DNA of 64,000 bases, from NCBI RefSeq assembly GCF_015706575.1, contig NW_024037076.1, positions 7,970,777 through 8,034,776 on the forward strand, written 5' to 3'. Positions 1-50,961 of this stretch are shown here, in pieces; position 1 is the stretch's first letter; each line of letters starts with the position of its first letter. The notes under the pieces were generated by a model, which did no database searches, was not told the origin of the DNA, and worked only from the letters and a program-made list of their open reading frames with translations. A program made the position numbers and the translations under genes. This stretch comes from Patiria miniata. Taxonomy: Eukaryota; Echinodermata; Asteroidea; Valvatida; Asterinidae.

Positions 1-1277
1 TGACGTCATCAGACCGGAAGTTATTATAAAAAGACCCTTTTTCATTTGAAAATTCCTGAAAAATCAACCATGGCAGTTTTTATGTTAGTTTTTACTTTAA
101 TTGTCGATTTAAGGGTAGGTCTAACACATTTCAAAGCTTCAAGGCAATAAGCGAACTCAGACATGCCCTGCGCACACTTAAAACTTCAGGTTGACAATAC
201 ATCTGCTCTAAAACATGCACAGAACGTCTATATGTACATACACGTACGTTACGCACATACTGTACATGTACATCGTACATGTAATGTCAGTCAGCCTGCA
301 CAGCACGTGTTGCCGAGGTCAAATCCTGTCCACATCATATCACAGTGACCGTTTTAGCCGATTTTCGGCTAACTTTGACAGATTTTATGTTCGTGCATGC
401 GCATAGTCAGGGACGTATAATAAAAAATCATAATGCCGAAAAGCCCTATGTTACGTAATTAAAGGTGCAGTTTTTCTGTAGTGGGATTTTCCACAAGTCT
501 TTTCCTATACAACACTGATATCTTACTGAGTAGTTCTGAACTTCAGCCGAGAATTACTATGAGAAGGAAAGAGAAATCGTTTTTTTTTCGCGCTGTCATT
601 CGATTGAACATATTCCTAAGGGTCAGAATATCAAGTAATATTTCATAAAAATGTTTCAGTTCAAAGGCAAATTACAAATTTAAAGGTGCAATTTTGTCTG
701 CAGTGGGATTTTGTTTTTAGCCCGTTAACTTTGTACACGTGTTAGCCCATTGACTTAGTACACGTTTTCAAGCCACCATTTCTATAACTTGGCGATCTAG
801 AATCGTCATCAGTGTTACAGCCAAGGAAGACCCTGATACAAAAATTATGCCAAGAATATGACGTCATGATGACGTCATCACCTAATTTTTTTTATTGATT
901 TTTGAAAATGTACGTGCATATTATGAAGTCCTATATCTACAGAACTGTAAGTCTGATTGGGTTGAAACTTGGTATGTGGCTAGACCGGGATGTGTTATAG
1001 GTAGAAAAAAATTAGGTGGTCGAGACCTGAACATGATCTTTGCGGGAATTGATAGAATTAGCGAGGGTCTTTATTTTTTAAATATGTGCAAATAAATCAC
1101 GTGACCCTTTCTTCTGGTTGAAACCGGAAGTGCTTTGTAATTTAAAATTGGTGAAAGACGCGAACTTGCTTTCAACGATGTTTGCTCTGGCTAAGTTGTT
1201 CTTTACCATAATATTATAGTAATAGATGAAACTTTATGTGACGTCATCATGACGTCATCACGTGACATGTGACGTCA
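1..1277. repeat. Cluster of TGACGTCA octamers
   Basis: The palindrome TGACGTCA occurs at 1, 859, 870, 1239, 1250 and 1270, twice as pairs spaced 11 bp apart. The octamer is identical to the CREB/ATF site, but the paired repetition suggests a repeat family as much as a regulatory cluster. Confidence 0.5.
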
Positions 1278-2077
1278 TAATTCAAAGCCGTATGCGAATG
1301 GAATCACATATTACATTTATATGCCACCATTTATTATAAACAGAACTACACATCCTTCGTTGATGGAACACATGTCACATGTCACAAAAAGCTACCGAAA
1401 CAGCCCTATGTTTGTCCACAAACATATGTCTAGTTTGGAATATGTTATCATAACCTAGATTGAGCTATGGGCGGAGTCCACACATATCAATCATGTTGAT
1501 GTGTAGAGTTTTCATGACATTTTCCATGACGGTTAAAACTGATACCTGGGCACACCTGGGAGCTCTTTTTTGAGTGGGTGGGGAGGTACATACATGTACG
1601 TGTACATGTACATTAAATGAGAACTTGTTGGGTGATCATCTCTGTATGCTTCCTTATGTGAATGCAAATAATGAAGAATTATTTATTTACCCTAACCCCT
1701 TCAGTGTACTAGGAACCTTCCTCACTCTTGCAAAATCCAACACCATGTGGAAAACTCTACACACAAACTGTTGGACTCTGATTATGGTGGTCTGCCTAAA
1801 CCCATGTAATCAGTTTACTAGTGCAGTACTCCCTGCAGCAGAATCAAACCAAAAATGCAGTTTGATTTTGAAGGGTCGGGGTGATTAGGGTTAAACAAAA
1901 AAGCAGAAAACAAGTCATTTTCACCCAAAAAAGGGGTACACATTTCTATGTTTGGGGAGTTTTAAGCGTTCCAAATGTTGTTACCCGGTACATGTAAATA
2001 CAGTTTACAATGTACATGTACCTGTATGATGCAGCAAAAAGAAGTAGTATCAATATCATGCAGTAAAAATTATTTAA

Positions 2078-2584
2078 CCCTCCTGCTATTTAAGAGGTCA
2101 CAAACGGTCAAAATTTCCTTCCTCTCCTCCTGGCACACTGTTAACAAACCAATAGGGGTCTTGGAAAAAATACCATACTGGGACACTACTTACCTGTCAC
2201 CAAACACATCCATTTTCACCTCACCTTTTGATTTCACCCAAGAGGAATCCAAGAAGCCTTGGCAATGCGAATTTTTTTTAGGAAAAATGTGTTTTTAGAG
2301 CACATTTTGGATGCCGTTTAAAGTCTCGTGTTTCAAGCAAGAGTCCGAGGTTCGAATCTCGATGAAGTACATGTAAGTGACTGATTAATATAGGAATAAA
2401 GGAAAGGAGAGGGTGAGAGTAGAGGAGGGAATGTGGAGGGAATAACCATAAAAGGATGCAACTTTTGGCGCTTGAAAATTAATTTTAAAAAGTGGTGTCC
2501 CAGTACAGAATTTTTTCCGGGATCTTTCCGGGAACGAAGTAATAACATGGCTCAGAATGCATGTTTTATGATGATAGGAGGGTT
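2078..2584. mobile_element. Possible TTAA-flanked element with CCCTCCT ends
   Basis: The left end reads TTAA then CCCTCCTGCTATT. The right end reads ATAGGAGGGTT then TTAA. The ends are inverted and TTAA-flanked, as in piggyBac-type elements, but they differ by two bases at the border and no second copy was seen. Weakly supported. Confidence 0.3.
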
Positions 2585-3190
2585 TTAATGCATCCTACAA
2601 ATAATGCAGACCATGTACCGGTACTTGAAAAGTTGATAACTGCTGTCAATAGAGGGCACTGTTCACAATCACTGTTCCATCAGTGCAGTGGTTCCCAAGC
2701 TTCATTTGCTTGCATGAATCTGGTTTGTGAGAAGTATGGCAATTTGTCATAGCGCCCTCTGTTGATATTAAATGAGCATTTCTTAACTCCTCACCTACCG
2801 GTACCTTGCCCGAGAAATATTCTGACATTTTCTCTCTGTCTGTTTTCATTATTTTCAAATAAACAGTCTTGGGATTGCAGACTCACAAAAGTAAGACCAT
2901 CTGTCCCCCGGAATGATATTAACGATAACTTATTTCAGAGCATCTACTTAAAGTGCCAAGATTGATCAATTTTTGTGTGAATAGAATGTACATGGAAATA
3001 TGTAGTTTTTCTGTATATTCACAGTACCATGTACCTGTATACAATTTCCAAATGTTGCATTTTAAAATTGCCAGCCAATATTAGGTGGGTTCATGCACAT
3101 TGGTGGGTTTCAAGACCGTGTTAGGCTGCTTATTTCAAATCTTGGAGAAAATGATTAATTTTTTTTAGTGATATCTTAAATGACTTTCAA

Positions 3191-3758
3191 AGGTAGAGTA
3201 GATCATTTGTCATTGGTGCGTTTATTTTTTGTTTGAAGCAACACAAGTGCTCAAATCTAAAGACGGGTTTTTAACAACTACCAGGTAACCTGATAAAGCG
3301 TTAGCTCTGTGAATTTTGTATATTTCAGGAAAACACAATATTCTGGATCTCGATTTTAATTCAAAAGTTGCTGAGCCAGGAAACAATCCCGAAATCAGCA
3401 TTCGGGACGTGATTCTCATTCAGCCGATTGTTGCTACGTGATGTCACACATTGAACCGACGATTTTCACTAATAATAGCAACCGCGTGCTCGTGTGTGTC
3501 TTGTCAACGCGCCCAGTTACATGTACATGTACATCCCAACTGCCGACGGAAATTTAAAAAAATGTGTCACTTGACTCATCTTTGGGAATGACCTTCTTTT
3601 AATGTTTTCTTCAAAATGACGGCATGCCAGAAGGAATAATTTCACAGGAGTTTAGTGTCATTACTATCCTTAAACCAAGTACATTGTAAGCTTGTTGACA
3701 ATAATTTGGTTGGTTACTTTTTGGATATAATAGATGTAGTAGTCTACGCTATCGTACC
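3191..3758. mobile_element. Degraded copy of TTAA MITE family 1
   Basis: This is a diverged copy of the elements at 8559, 36556 and 48773. It shares the order of blocks: an AAAGGTA..ATCATTTG start, AAGCAACA, the GTGCTCAAATCTAAAGA block, a GCATGCCAGAAGGAATAATT block and a TTACTTTTTGGATA block. It closes at CCTTTAA. The left TTAA has decayed to TCAA, so this is an older insertion than its relatives. Confidence 0.7.
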
Positions 3759-4187
3759 TTTAACACATGAATAGCTTTATCATCTGTTCGTTGTTGTATG
3801 GCTTTACACAATTCACTCTGACAGGTACATGTACAGTACATGTACACTACCCTGAACATTAATTTAAAACAGCTTGTCTTGAGTTACATGTACATGTAGC
3901 TCCTCTAATTAGACAATTTTCTTTCAATCATCATCATTGAAGTACTGAATCACTCCTGAAGTGCTGTTCCCTTTTCAACTTCAAGTTTTTTCAAAACCTT
4001 TCTCTAGATTTGTAGTTAATAAATAAATCCAATGCTGAACGTTTTGTTCAGAATTGACAAACATGGAATAGAATACATTGTATTCACTTTTTTGTAAATT
4101 TTCTTTTCAATGCAACAGCAAAAGTAAGAGGCAATCCTTTTTAATGCAAAAGAGATAATTTACAAGGTGTTGTTTAGTAGAACTTAA

Positions 4188-4860
4188 AGGGATATTACGG
4201 CCTGAAATCCCCGAACATTTTATGTTTTGGATTATTTACAATGTACTTACATGTATCCTGTTTCAAAGGTCTGGTTGAAAGGAAACTAGTGTTATGTCTG
4301 ACTGTTCCTGAGAAAAGACGAACAATCCTGGTTGTTTACTTCTGATGCGGTGGACATTTTGTGGCACACGCATGAGTATTTTCAGCCGTGTCCATTCAAT
4401 GTACGGTACGCGTTGTGTGTGTGTGACACATAATACTGACAGCACCATTACATGTTGTTTCTCGCACGTCCGCAGATGCACTGGTGAAACATGTGCTGCA
4501 GGATTGACGACTGGCATCCAACAGCTCGATTTTGAGAGTCAAAATTTTTGACCCAGAAATTCGTTCTCGCAAGAATTACTCAAAAACGCCCAGTTTTTAA
4601 AGGGTGGTTGTGTGGACGTTTATGGGTCATTCCGTGTCAATTCAACATGCTTTTGGACCCGACCCTCACAGATTGTGGGTTTCTCATATAGGCCAATCAT
4701 CACACCAAATATCGTTTCAATCTTTGAGGGTCGGGTCCAAAAGCGTGTTGAATTGACACGGAATGACCCTTATATGCTATTTTCAAATGCTCTTTCCAAT
4801 TAACATCATTTCCTTTAAACACATTTTGTAGCCCAATTGGGTGCTTTCCAAACCGTCCCT
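4188..4860. mobile_element. TTAA MITE family 3, with a nested insertion
   Basis: It starts TTAA then AGGGATATTACGG and ends AAACCGTCCCT then TTAA, so short inverted ends are flanked by TTAA. The inverted relative at 53465 shares blocks such as CAATTGGGCTACAAAA and TTTAAAAACTGGGCGTTTTT. Without the nested 146-bp element and its 4-bp duplication the unit is about 520 bp. It has no coding capacity and is probably mobilised in trans by a TTAA-specific transposase (piggyBac or Kolobok type; class inferred). Confidence 0.7.
4624..4769. mobile_element. Hairpin-like MITE with GGGTCATTCCGTGTC ends
   Basis: A 146-bp element with about 46-bp near-perfect terminal inverted repeats starting GGGTCATTCCGTGTC, flanked by TTAT on both sides (4620-4623 and 4770-4773). 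It sits inside the family-3 element. The relative at 53465 retains the uninterrupted sequence at this point, so the insertion and its 4-bp target duplication are confirmed by an empty site. Confidence 0.85.
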
Positions 4861-5617
4861 TTAAACAAAAAGGGCCTGCACTGTTCCACTGTTAACACCT
4901 CAAATGCCTCCGAGCAACATTAACACTGAGTCATTTTGATACCTGTATCATACACTGAGCTACAGTTTAAGCAATCCCTGCTTACACCATTGTACAATGT
5001 TAAGCCTAGGGTCTCCCCAAGCCCCCCATCCCAGGGAAGTAATCCCCACTAGAACACCCCTTTCTTTTATTATCGTTCCTCCGAGAGGTCCAGTTAGCTT
5101 GCATCAATACTTCACCAGTCTGTGCAGACCCACTACACGTAGTTCTCCCCAGGGGTAGCGCTCTTAATGGGGCCCATTGTTGCTCAGTTTCTGTCCTGGG
5201 GTGACCCATCCATTTTTGCCACCCTGTCTGACATGCCAGATGATATTGACTGTATACTGCCATTGTGTGGTTGGGTTTAAAACGTTTGCAAATCTCTTAG
5301 TCTTTTGCAGTTTAAAAGTGCCCAAGGTGGTGCATTGATGTGATGTGGAAGTATTAAATTTTCGGGCTTTTGACATTATGTGTATTGAAATGAAATTATT
5401 TTTGTGTGAAGCTTTGGAATGTGGGTGAAGTTACTGTGAGTATGATCAATGAGAGTTGAACATCGAGGAACTAGTAATACATGTAGCTGGCATAATTGTG
5501 GCATTTGCTTTCATTTTTGTTCTAGGAATCAATGTGCTTTCAAAACAATGCTTGACAGACAGAAGTGCCAACTAGTCAAAGCCTATTTTTATTTTTGAAA
5601 TATAGGTTGTACATTAT

Positions 5618-6000
5618 TCCTAACCTTCCCAAATCCTCAAAAATGCTCTTTGCAAAATGGAGGATTTCGCAGGATTGAGGATACATGGCAAAAAGGTCTT
5701 GGGCCGGACCTTACAAGTGTTGTTTATGCTCAGCCGTGCATAAATTTAGGCCTTAGATATACTTGAAATCCTCCACATTGCTCCAGGATGTCACTGGCTC
5801 TGCCTGAACATGTATTGACAATGATTGCTGGAGGATTTTGCAGGATTGAGGCAGTGGTCACCTCAGAGGACCACATTCAAGAAATATAACAGAGAATTTT
5901 GCAGGATTGAGACTGTATGAAATTTTTACACATGGAGGCAGTTGGATGATTTTGCAGGATTGAGATTGCATCCTAGCAAAATTGCTTAGGGAGTTGGAGT
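5618..6000 (+). mobile_element. TTAA MITE family 2 copy
   Basis: This belongs to a family whose ends read CCCTAAC...GTTAGGG next to TTAA in better copies and whose body repeats the motif TTTTGCAGGATTGAG. It carries the shared central block GGTCTTGGGCCGGACCTT and TTTATGCTCAGCC. Both borders of this copy are decayed. Confidence 0.7.
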
Positions 6001-7559
6001 TACATGTAATTATTGGGCTGTGTCATGTTGGTTTACAATGTGTACCTGGAGACAATTATAGGACTCAAGAAAAATTAAAAAGTACCGGTAATGCAAAACA
6101 GAATCATTTTATACCAACTTACTGTCGACACCCAAACAAATAATGCAAAAGCTTTTCAATTGGTTTGAAACTACAGGTCATTGAAACTAGTACATGTATT
6201 TATTTCAATCTCTCAAAAGTGAAGAGCTTTGTTCCCTCAAAAGAAAAGAGTGTTTCACAATGAAGCTCAATATTGTAATGACTTTCCCACCTGCTTCTAC
6301 TGGTAGTATTGCACAACACACCAGGCACTTGTCAATGTTTATGTAGGGTTGTTTACATGTCCTCATGTAGAGGTCATTTGTGTTGATGGTCAGTCCATAT
6401 GGTATGTCCAGTCACTGACCATCAAGTCACAGTGGTCAGTGGTCAGAAGGACCAATATCACATTCACAGACATATCGCTGCTTCCCGATGACCCTACGTA
6501 CCCTATTTTGACAGCCCCTACCAGGTACCCTAATTTTTTTTTAGGAAAAATGAGAAAAACAACCCCAAAACCATCAATTACTACCTTTTACTCTTGACTA
6601 CACGTAGACACCTCCATATGATTGTGCGCAAAAAAATTGCCAAAAAAAAGACTAAATGTCCGTACCTACCTACGGGTACCCTATTTTCAAATGCAATGTA
6701 ATGAAAAGCAAAACTATTTTTTTTGGGCCTAATATGTACCGGTTCATGTACAGTATACTATGAAACTCTGGCAAGATTTTCTTTAAATTTCAAAAGGATG
6801 CGATTTATGCCTCTGTGAATTTTTTTCTACCGTTTGTTGATGAGTTTTATATTTTAAATATCTTTTATTAGTTTAAGAGGGGAGTTTACATGTATGTGAC
6901 ACAGATTTTGCGCACAAACAAATACATGTATGGTACTCCAATAAAAAATTTAAAAATGGATAAAAACCAAAAGAATTTCTTACTTTCGTGTACATGTATA
7001 TGCGGGATACAGTGTGCGATTCCGTTGACAAATTCACTCTGTAGACCTAAGTTTAAACATCTTTCAGTAAACCCAAAAAAATTAGCATGCACATGCACAG
7101 TGTGTTTAACGAATGGGAACATAACAAAGTACGGTAGCCACACATTATGCACACTTGTCAGCTCTGCACTTAACAAATATGACTCATTTGTATCATTAAG
7201 GAAGACCGGTAATGTACACAGGTACTTCACAGTGTATCACCTGATAACAACTATGGTTGAACATGTACATGTACATGTACATGTAACACGTACATGGACC
7301 TTTAAATACTTCAGATCAATATGGGACTAAAAGCCAGTCCCTTTGATTTAATGATTTGGCCTCTTCCATTTAAGGTCAAGGGGGATCCTTTTATGGGATC
7401 GGCGGCCGTCTTTATGACCAAACTTTAATGTAATAATTGCAACAATAGACACGGGGAAACACAAAGGATATCTGACACTGTGGACCCCTGCAGTTCTATT
7501 CAAATGAAGGAATCCTGCACTGTGTGTGTGGATCTGTAGGGAATGTTTACACTAGCCAG

Positions 7560-8149
7560 CTAGAGGTTGCACTGTCATAACTACAAGCCCACCGTACCTC
7601 GGCTGAATGACACACAGTGCGTCCATAGAGGAACGAACACTCTGTCACTGTGTTCCTCAGTGTGCCGAGCCCATTCACCACACATGTGCATTATTGGATG
7701 CGTGTGGTTTACATGCAGGCGAGCTCCGATCAGCATAATCACTGGAGGTACGGGGATGAATCCTCCCATTAGTCTCTGGAGAATTCAAGAGTTACACATT
7801 GGACCTCCGCGTGCGGTGCGGCCCCACCAGGATGACGATCAAGATGTTTATTAGCACTTGAAGTCTTGAGCATATGTGTTGGTTACATCTTACGACGGGG
7901 TGCTAGCTGCGCTACCGCACATACTCCATACCAGTCTTACCTGCCTCATTGACACCTGCTTGCGATTTCTGAATGGACAAGCGTATCGTGCCCGGCGTTC
8001 ACTGCCAAAGGGGCGGGTTAATCACGTTAACCGAGCGTCAGCGGACACAAATGGAGCTTTGAAGCCCGGCGACTGGTTTATAGCAGTTGTAAAAAATTTT
8101 CACATTTTTATTTCTTGGCTGCATGCCTCACCAACCTTCGGCCCTTACC
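7560..8149 (+). promoter_or_regulatory. Candidate AGAP promoter and 5' UTR
   Basis: CpG dinucleotides are visibly denser here than in the AT-rich flanks, particularly at 7890-8060. A GC box (GGGGCGGG) lies at 8010-8017. The segment ends at the ATG of the proposed first coding exon, whose context is TTACCATGA. No unambiguous TATA box or initiator could be assigned. The start site is inferred from position only. Confidence 0.4.
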
Positions 8150-46233
<38,084 letters not shown>

Positions 46234-47111
46234 TATCGACGAAGACGTCTGCATGTGTTTATGTGTGTGTGTGTTTATCATGAATTGCTTTTCAAAGCTC
46301 AGGGTGATTTCCTTTCGGTATTTTGCCACCACGAGTGAACGTTTCTCACGCAGTTGGCACTTCTGAAGAACAGATATCCTCGACCCCGTTGTTATTTTTT
46401 GGGGGCTGGAAATCTAACTTGTAGAACAAAGGTCACCAAGTTGCGGGCTGTATGCCATTAATGCCCATTTGTGGTGAATATGCAAACAAGGGGCACTTTG
46501 GAAAACTGGAAGGTGTTTCATGTTGTGCTTGCTAATGTTTTGGGTGCACTCCATGCGAACAGTCGCATACGTACGAGTCTACTCACGAAGTGGGACTGTG
46601 ACGCCCTTTAGCGCCCTCGCCTGTCGTACTCGTGTGTGCAATTGCTACCAAATTTTACGTCACGCAAAATACGCAGCAAAAGTTTGCGTATTCGAAATAT
46701 CAACCTTTGCAAATTCGCAACATGAAAATTTGCTATGCTTCATTCACAACCTCTGACAAGTGATAGAAGTCGAGATCTTTTAAACCCACCATCTTGTCTA
46801 ATTGGTCAGCATTTTCGTTCTTAAATCTACAACTCATCTGTCTTTGTTTGTCTGTTAACTTTCGAAAAGGTTTCTTGGCGGGACATTTTCTTCCTGACGT
46901 AAAAACCACGGTCAATTGCCAATAAAATACATCGTCGAGTTTATAGAGCAATGCTACAAAATTGTGTCAAACTTTGTTTTTGTATTTGTTTTTATTTATC
47001 TTGTTTCTCACGATTTTATTTATTCTGTGGAGTCGTATCTTAAATAATGCCATTATACTCTCGGTGTCAAAGTTGAGGAAACGCGACGGAAATACTTATG
47101 CATCGAATAAA
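46234..47111 (+). other. AGAP 3' UTR, candidate poly(A) signals
   Basis: AATAAA occurs at 46921-46926 and 47106-47111 downstream of the stop. Either could end the transcript; a longer 3' UTR cannot be excluded. Confidence 0.4.
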
Positions 47112-48024
47112 AAGATCTGAACTCGTTTCACCATATTATGCCTCTAACCTCATCTCGATCACACAAGTTTTGTAAATGTATTAAGAAAGTACTCACAGTT
47201 ACAACAACAAAAAAAATCAGGTTTTCTAGGATAGAAAACGGGTCATTTGACAGCACTTCAGAATTTAGTTGATCTAAATTAACATTTTTAGCATATTTTG
47301 TAGGTTTTCCTTCTTCAGAAATTGATTAAATGTTGATATTTTTCTGGCCGAAAAGCAAGTGAATTTTTTTTATCACGGGATCCCACAAATTGGAAAAAAT
47401 GAATAATAATGTATTTCAGCTCTAACTTGAAGTGATTAATAGCATACATGTAATTTTCCCCAACCAAACCCTTTTCAGTCAATCCCCATTTCTTTGATGA
47501 TAGTCCAATTCCCTTCATGACTGTAACCAAACCATGTCCTACCTTTCGCTTCAGTAAAATACCATTCATATTACCGTCATAAAACATTGTGAATTGGAAA
47601 CATGTTCAAGTTTTTTCCAAATGTTTTTTTTATCGTCATAAAACTGTGTGAATTGGGAACTTGTCTGAGTTTTGCCCAAATCGTGTTTCTGTTTTAGATA
47701 TCTCTGACTAAAAAAAGTATTATTTGTTAAAAAAAATAATAAAAATGGCAAAGATGGTTTCAGAAGATTGCGAGAACAATGCTTAAAAGCGATTCGACAA
47801 CATTAAGGTACTTGGAGCTATGAGCTCTAAATTTAAAATGTGAAAGTAAATATGTTATATATGAAACAAAAATGTATTATAATATTGACTGTACAGAGAA
47901 TGCTATCTATGTGGTATATATACTTCGAACTAATGATAACGTGATAAACTGTACAAATACAAATGTCGCATGATAATTATCAAGTATTAAAGTAATGTGA
48001 CTGTTACATGATTTTTTTTTTCTT

Positions 48025-48095
48025 CTGATGTGACTGTGATCACATGATTGTGTAGTGTCTCATGTGACTGTGTCATGTGACTGGAATCACATGAC
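48025..48095. repeat. CATGTGACTG minisatellite
   Basis: Several imperfect copies of CATGTGACTG, the complement of the motif after AGAP exons 3 and 4. Confidence 0.75.
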
Positions 48096-48772
48096 TCCAA
48101 TTGAAGATGGTGCTGTAGTGTAAAAGCCATCTCGTGCAATGGTCTGTAGACCAAACTAAACGGCAGTGATTTTTGTACAGATCAGTAGATTTTGAGTCCA
48201 CTGCCAGACTTAAATCGACCGAAAGGTATTTTTTAACATTGTTAACCACTGTTTGCAGTAGTAATTACAAAAGTATTTATTTTTTTGAAATCTTTTTTGT
48301 TGTTGGACAAAGTGGATTATCCACATGGGCAATGCAACTGTATACATGTAATCATACAATTCACAGTGTACAATTTACAAAAAAAATATCATTTAAAATC
48401 TTGTCTTGATATTCATTTCAATTGGGTTTTTTTTTCATGAAATTCAACGAGCAAAATACAAGTGTGTGTTTGGATTGGGCACTTTAAAGAATTTCAAGTG
48501 AGCGATCGGTCGCGTTTAAAAAAAAATACAGTACGTCTACGTGGTGGTGTGGATTTTTAAAAAAAAAAAATTTCAGCGTGTCGAATGTAAAACCAGTGGT
48601 GACCTTGCACACTTAATAATTATGCCTCAAATTTACTTCACAAATCCTTGTGAAACCCTTTTTTTTTTTTAAAAAAACAAGTGCAGAAGAAAAACCTTTA
48701 TATGACATTGTTTTTTTCAAAAGTCTCAAATGGTCATGCCAAGACTTTTCAGCTAAGAGATACCAGCTTTAA

Positions 48773-49306
48773 AGGTATAGTCCATCATTTGTAATTTGTG
48801 CATTTTGTTCGTTTGAAGCAACAAAAGTGCTCAATATCTAAAGAAGGGTGCTGAACAACTAACCTGATGAAGTTTCAGCTCAGCTTCAGCTGTATATTTT
48901 GAGGAAAAACAACATTCTAGGATCTCGATTTCAAATCAAAAGTTGCTGAATCGTGTTTTGAATTCGGCCTGAATTCAGCGTCCGAGACACGTTCTCACTG
49001 AGCCGATTGCAGCTACGCAATGATCCGACGAATTATAGCAACCGCGTGTGCGTCATGCCAATGCTTGCGCGCGCTTCGCCAAATAAAAAAAAGGGAACTT
49101 CTAATTTGAATTTCCTACTTAAGAAGCACCGTTGGAAAGGCCTTCTTTAAAGGCCTTCTTTTGTTGATTTCTTCAGAATGACAGCATGCCAGAAAGAATA
49201 ATTTCACAGGGAGTTTAGTTCCCTTACTATCTTTCAACCAAGTAAGTTTTTCACCAATAATTACGCCAGTTACTTTTTGGATAGCTGCAAATGATGGACT
49301 CTGGCT
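48773..49306. mobile_element. TTAA MITE family 1 copy
   Basis: 534 bp between TTAA at 48769-48772 and 49307-49310. Its ends AGGTATAGTCCATCATTTG and CAAATGATGGACTCTGGCT are closely similar to the 36556 copy. Confidence 0.9.
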
Positions 49307-50417
49307 TTAAATACATACACGTCAGGTTTCATCCTCCCAAGTGAAAGTCACGGATCATGCCGAGCCTGGAAAAAGTTCTGATGCCAAAATTGGTTAATGA
49401 GATGTCGTGGCCTGTGTAGCTTGGCTAGTGCAACTTCGTATCGATTTGTTCCTTCCTTTTTTTTTTACACAAGGCTCAAGACCATGCACTGAATTAAAGT
49501 TGACAAAACACACAGAAATAATGATACATTGAAATCACATTATTGATCTCGAATAATTTTTTTTTTTAAAGACACTGAAATATGTTCATTTTTTTTTTAG
49601 AGTTTAAACAGCTCCCTGACCTGTGAAATTGTCTGTGACGATGAAAAAGGAGGGAATTTATGGACAGATATCTGTACCATAGAAGGTTATCTGTCCTTCG
49701 GAAGACAAAAATCACAATGGAAGCCACTTTACCCCATTATCATGATGCACTGTATTAGGAACTAGGTACACTGTTTTACATGCACTTGTACAGAACAAAC
49801 CGATTTTGAATTAAGGAATAAAATTGCCAGAAAGCAGAATTTTGTTAAGAATCAGACAAGAACAATTTGAGACAAGCTAATTTTTGTTTGGGTTGCACTT
49901 TATCCCATTTATTTATTAAGTAGTACATGTAATAGGTTATACCGTATGCAATGAATAAATTACACATGTACATTTTTTTCCCATGTGAGGAGCCGTGAAA
50001 ATGTCAGACAGATATTAAAACAAAAGTGAATAAAATGTGACATGACAAATGTAGTTTTGTCTGCAGCCTGTGTTTTCTTCTTTCAATCACATAATTTACG
50101 AAGGTCAAACTATATCCACTATTGCTTCAAACATGAAGCAACAGCAGGGTACTGTCTACCATAGTTTAAATCCTGTGTGACGCCCAGAAAGAGATGTTGT
50201 ATTGAACCCAACAAATGGGTTAAATCGCCTTTCATTATCCTACTATAATATTTTCAAGTGATATTGGTTATGGAGTCTTTCGAACACACCAATTAGCAAT
50301 GACGATCATTTTCAGCCATTCCACTACCTTTTGACAGGGTTCAATGAAAACAATCACAAAAATCGCCAGGAAGAATTGGCTTTCAAAAGAAAGGTAATAA
50401 CATGGTATTTTTTAAAA

Positions 50418-50423
50418 TTTATT
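50418..50423 (-). terminator. Candidate IGBP1 poly(A) signal
   Basis: AATAAA on the minus strand, about 500 nt beyond the IGBP1 stop codon. Assigned by position only. Confidence 0.35.
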
Positions 50424-50920
50424 AAACATGATTGAGACTGCTTGAAGAAATTTGCAAAACATACCAGCCGACTTAAATAAAACACTTATGCACAATGATA
50501 GCAATGTTTTGCATAAAGAATTGCAAGAAGACTAACATGATATGGCAATTTTATCATTCCTGCTGTCCTGATCATTGGACTCGTCAACAGCCGTTTTCAA
50601 GCACCGAAGTGTACAACTCGGATGAAAAAAAACCACAGATTTTAGTTCCTTGTGACACTACAGCGCCACAAAAGGACTGAAGCCTCGATGCCTCAAATGT
50701 TCAGTGCAAGTTTCATCTGATACTTCCCGTTGAAACAGCACTTGTCCACGGACACATTTTTAACAAATAGCCAGCCTTTGAAGGGATGCCCATCCGAAAT
50801 AATGGCAATTGAGAGATGCTGATTGCCTCTGAAGTCCTTTGGGCAACTAGCTTTGGCTGGACTTGCGTAAATGATAGAAACCAATGCTGACGGTCGACCA
50901 ATCTGCACAGCTGACGCACT

Positions 50921-50961
50921 TCAACCCATGTTCTCTCGATTTCCGCAGCCACGTTTATGAG
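50921..50961 (-). CDS. IGBP1 exon 8 (C-terminus)
   Basis: Acceptor TTTCCAG|CT. It encodes [13 protein letters not shown] and stop, the conserved IGBP1 tail. The first base comes from exon 7. Confidence 0.93.

Larger units (their letters stand above)
1..7379. other. Gene-free, repeat-rich 5' flank
   Basis: No exon chain or recognisable protein is visible on either strand. The stretch holds several transposon-derived repeats, listed separately, and scattered ACATGTAC microsatellite tracts, for example around 3835, 7260 and 1600. Open frames here are short, cross repeats and show no family motif. Confidence 0.6.
47112..50417. other. AGAP-IGBP1 convergent intergenic region
   Basis: No gene is recognised. 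It contains a minisatellite at 48025, TTAA MITE family 1 at 48773-49306 and AT-rich sequence. Confidence 0.6.

Noticed and set aside
2341-2375. B-box GGTTCGAATCT suggesting another SINE
   Set aside because: No A-box at the right distance and no SINE body or tail.
6890-7330. Overlapping long frames on both strands (146 and 114 codons)
   Set aside because: They cross ACATGTAC microsatellite, show no family motif, and each is the shadow of the other.
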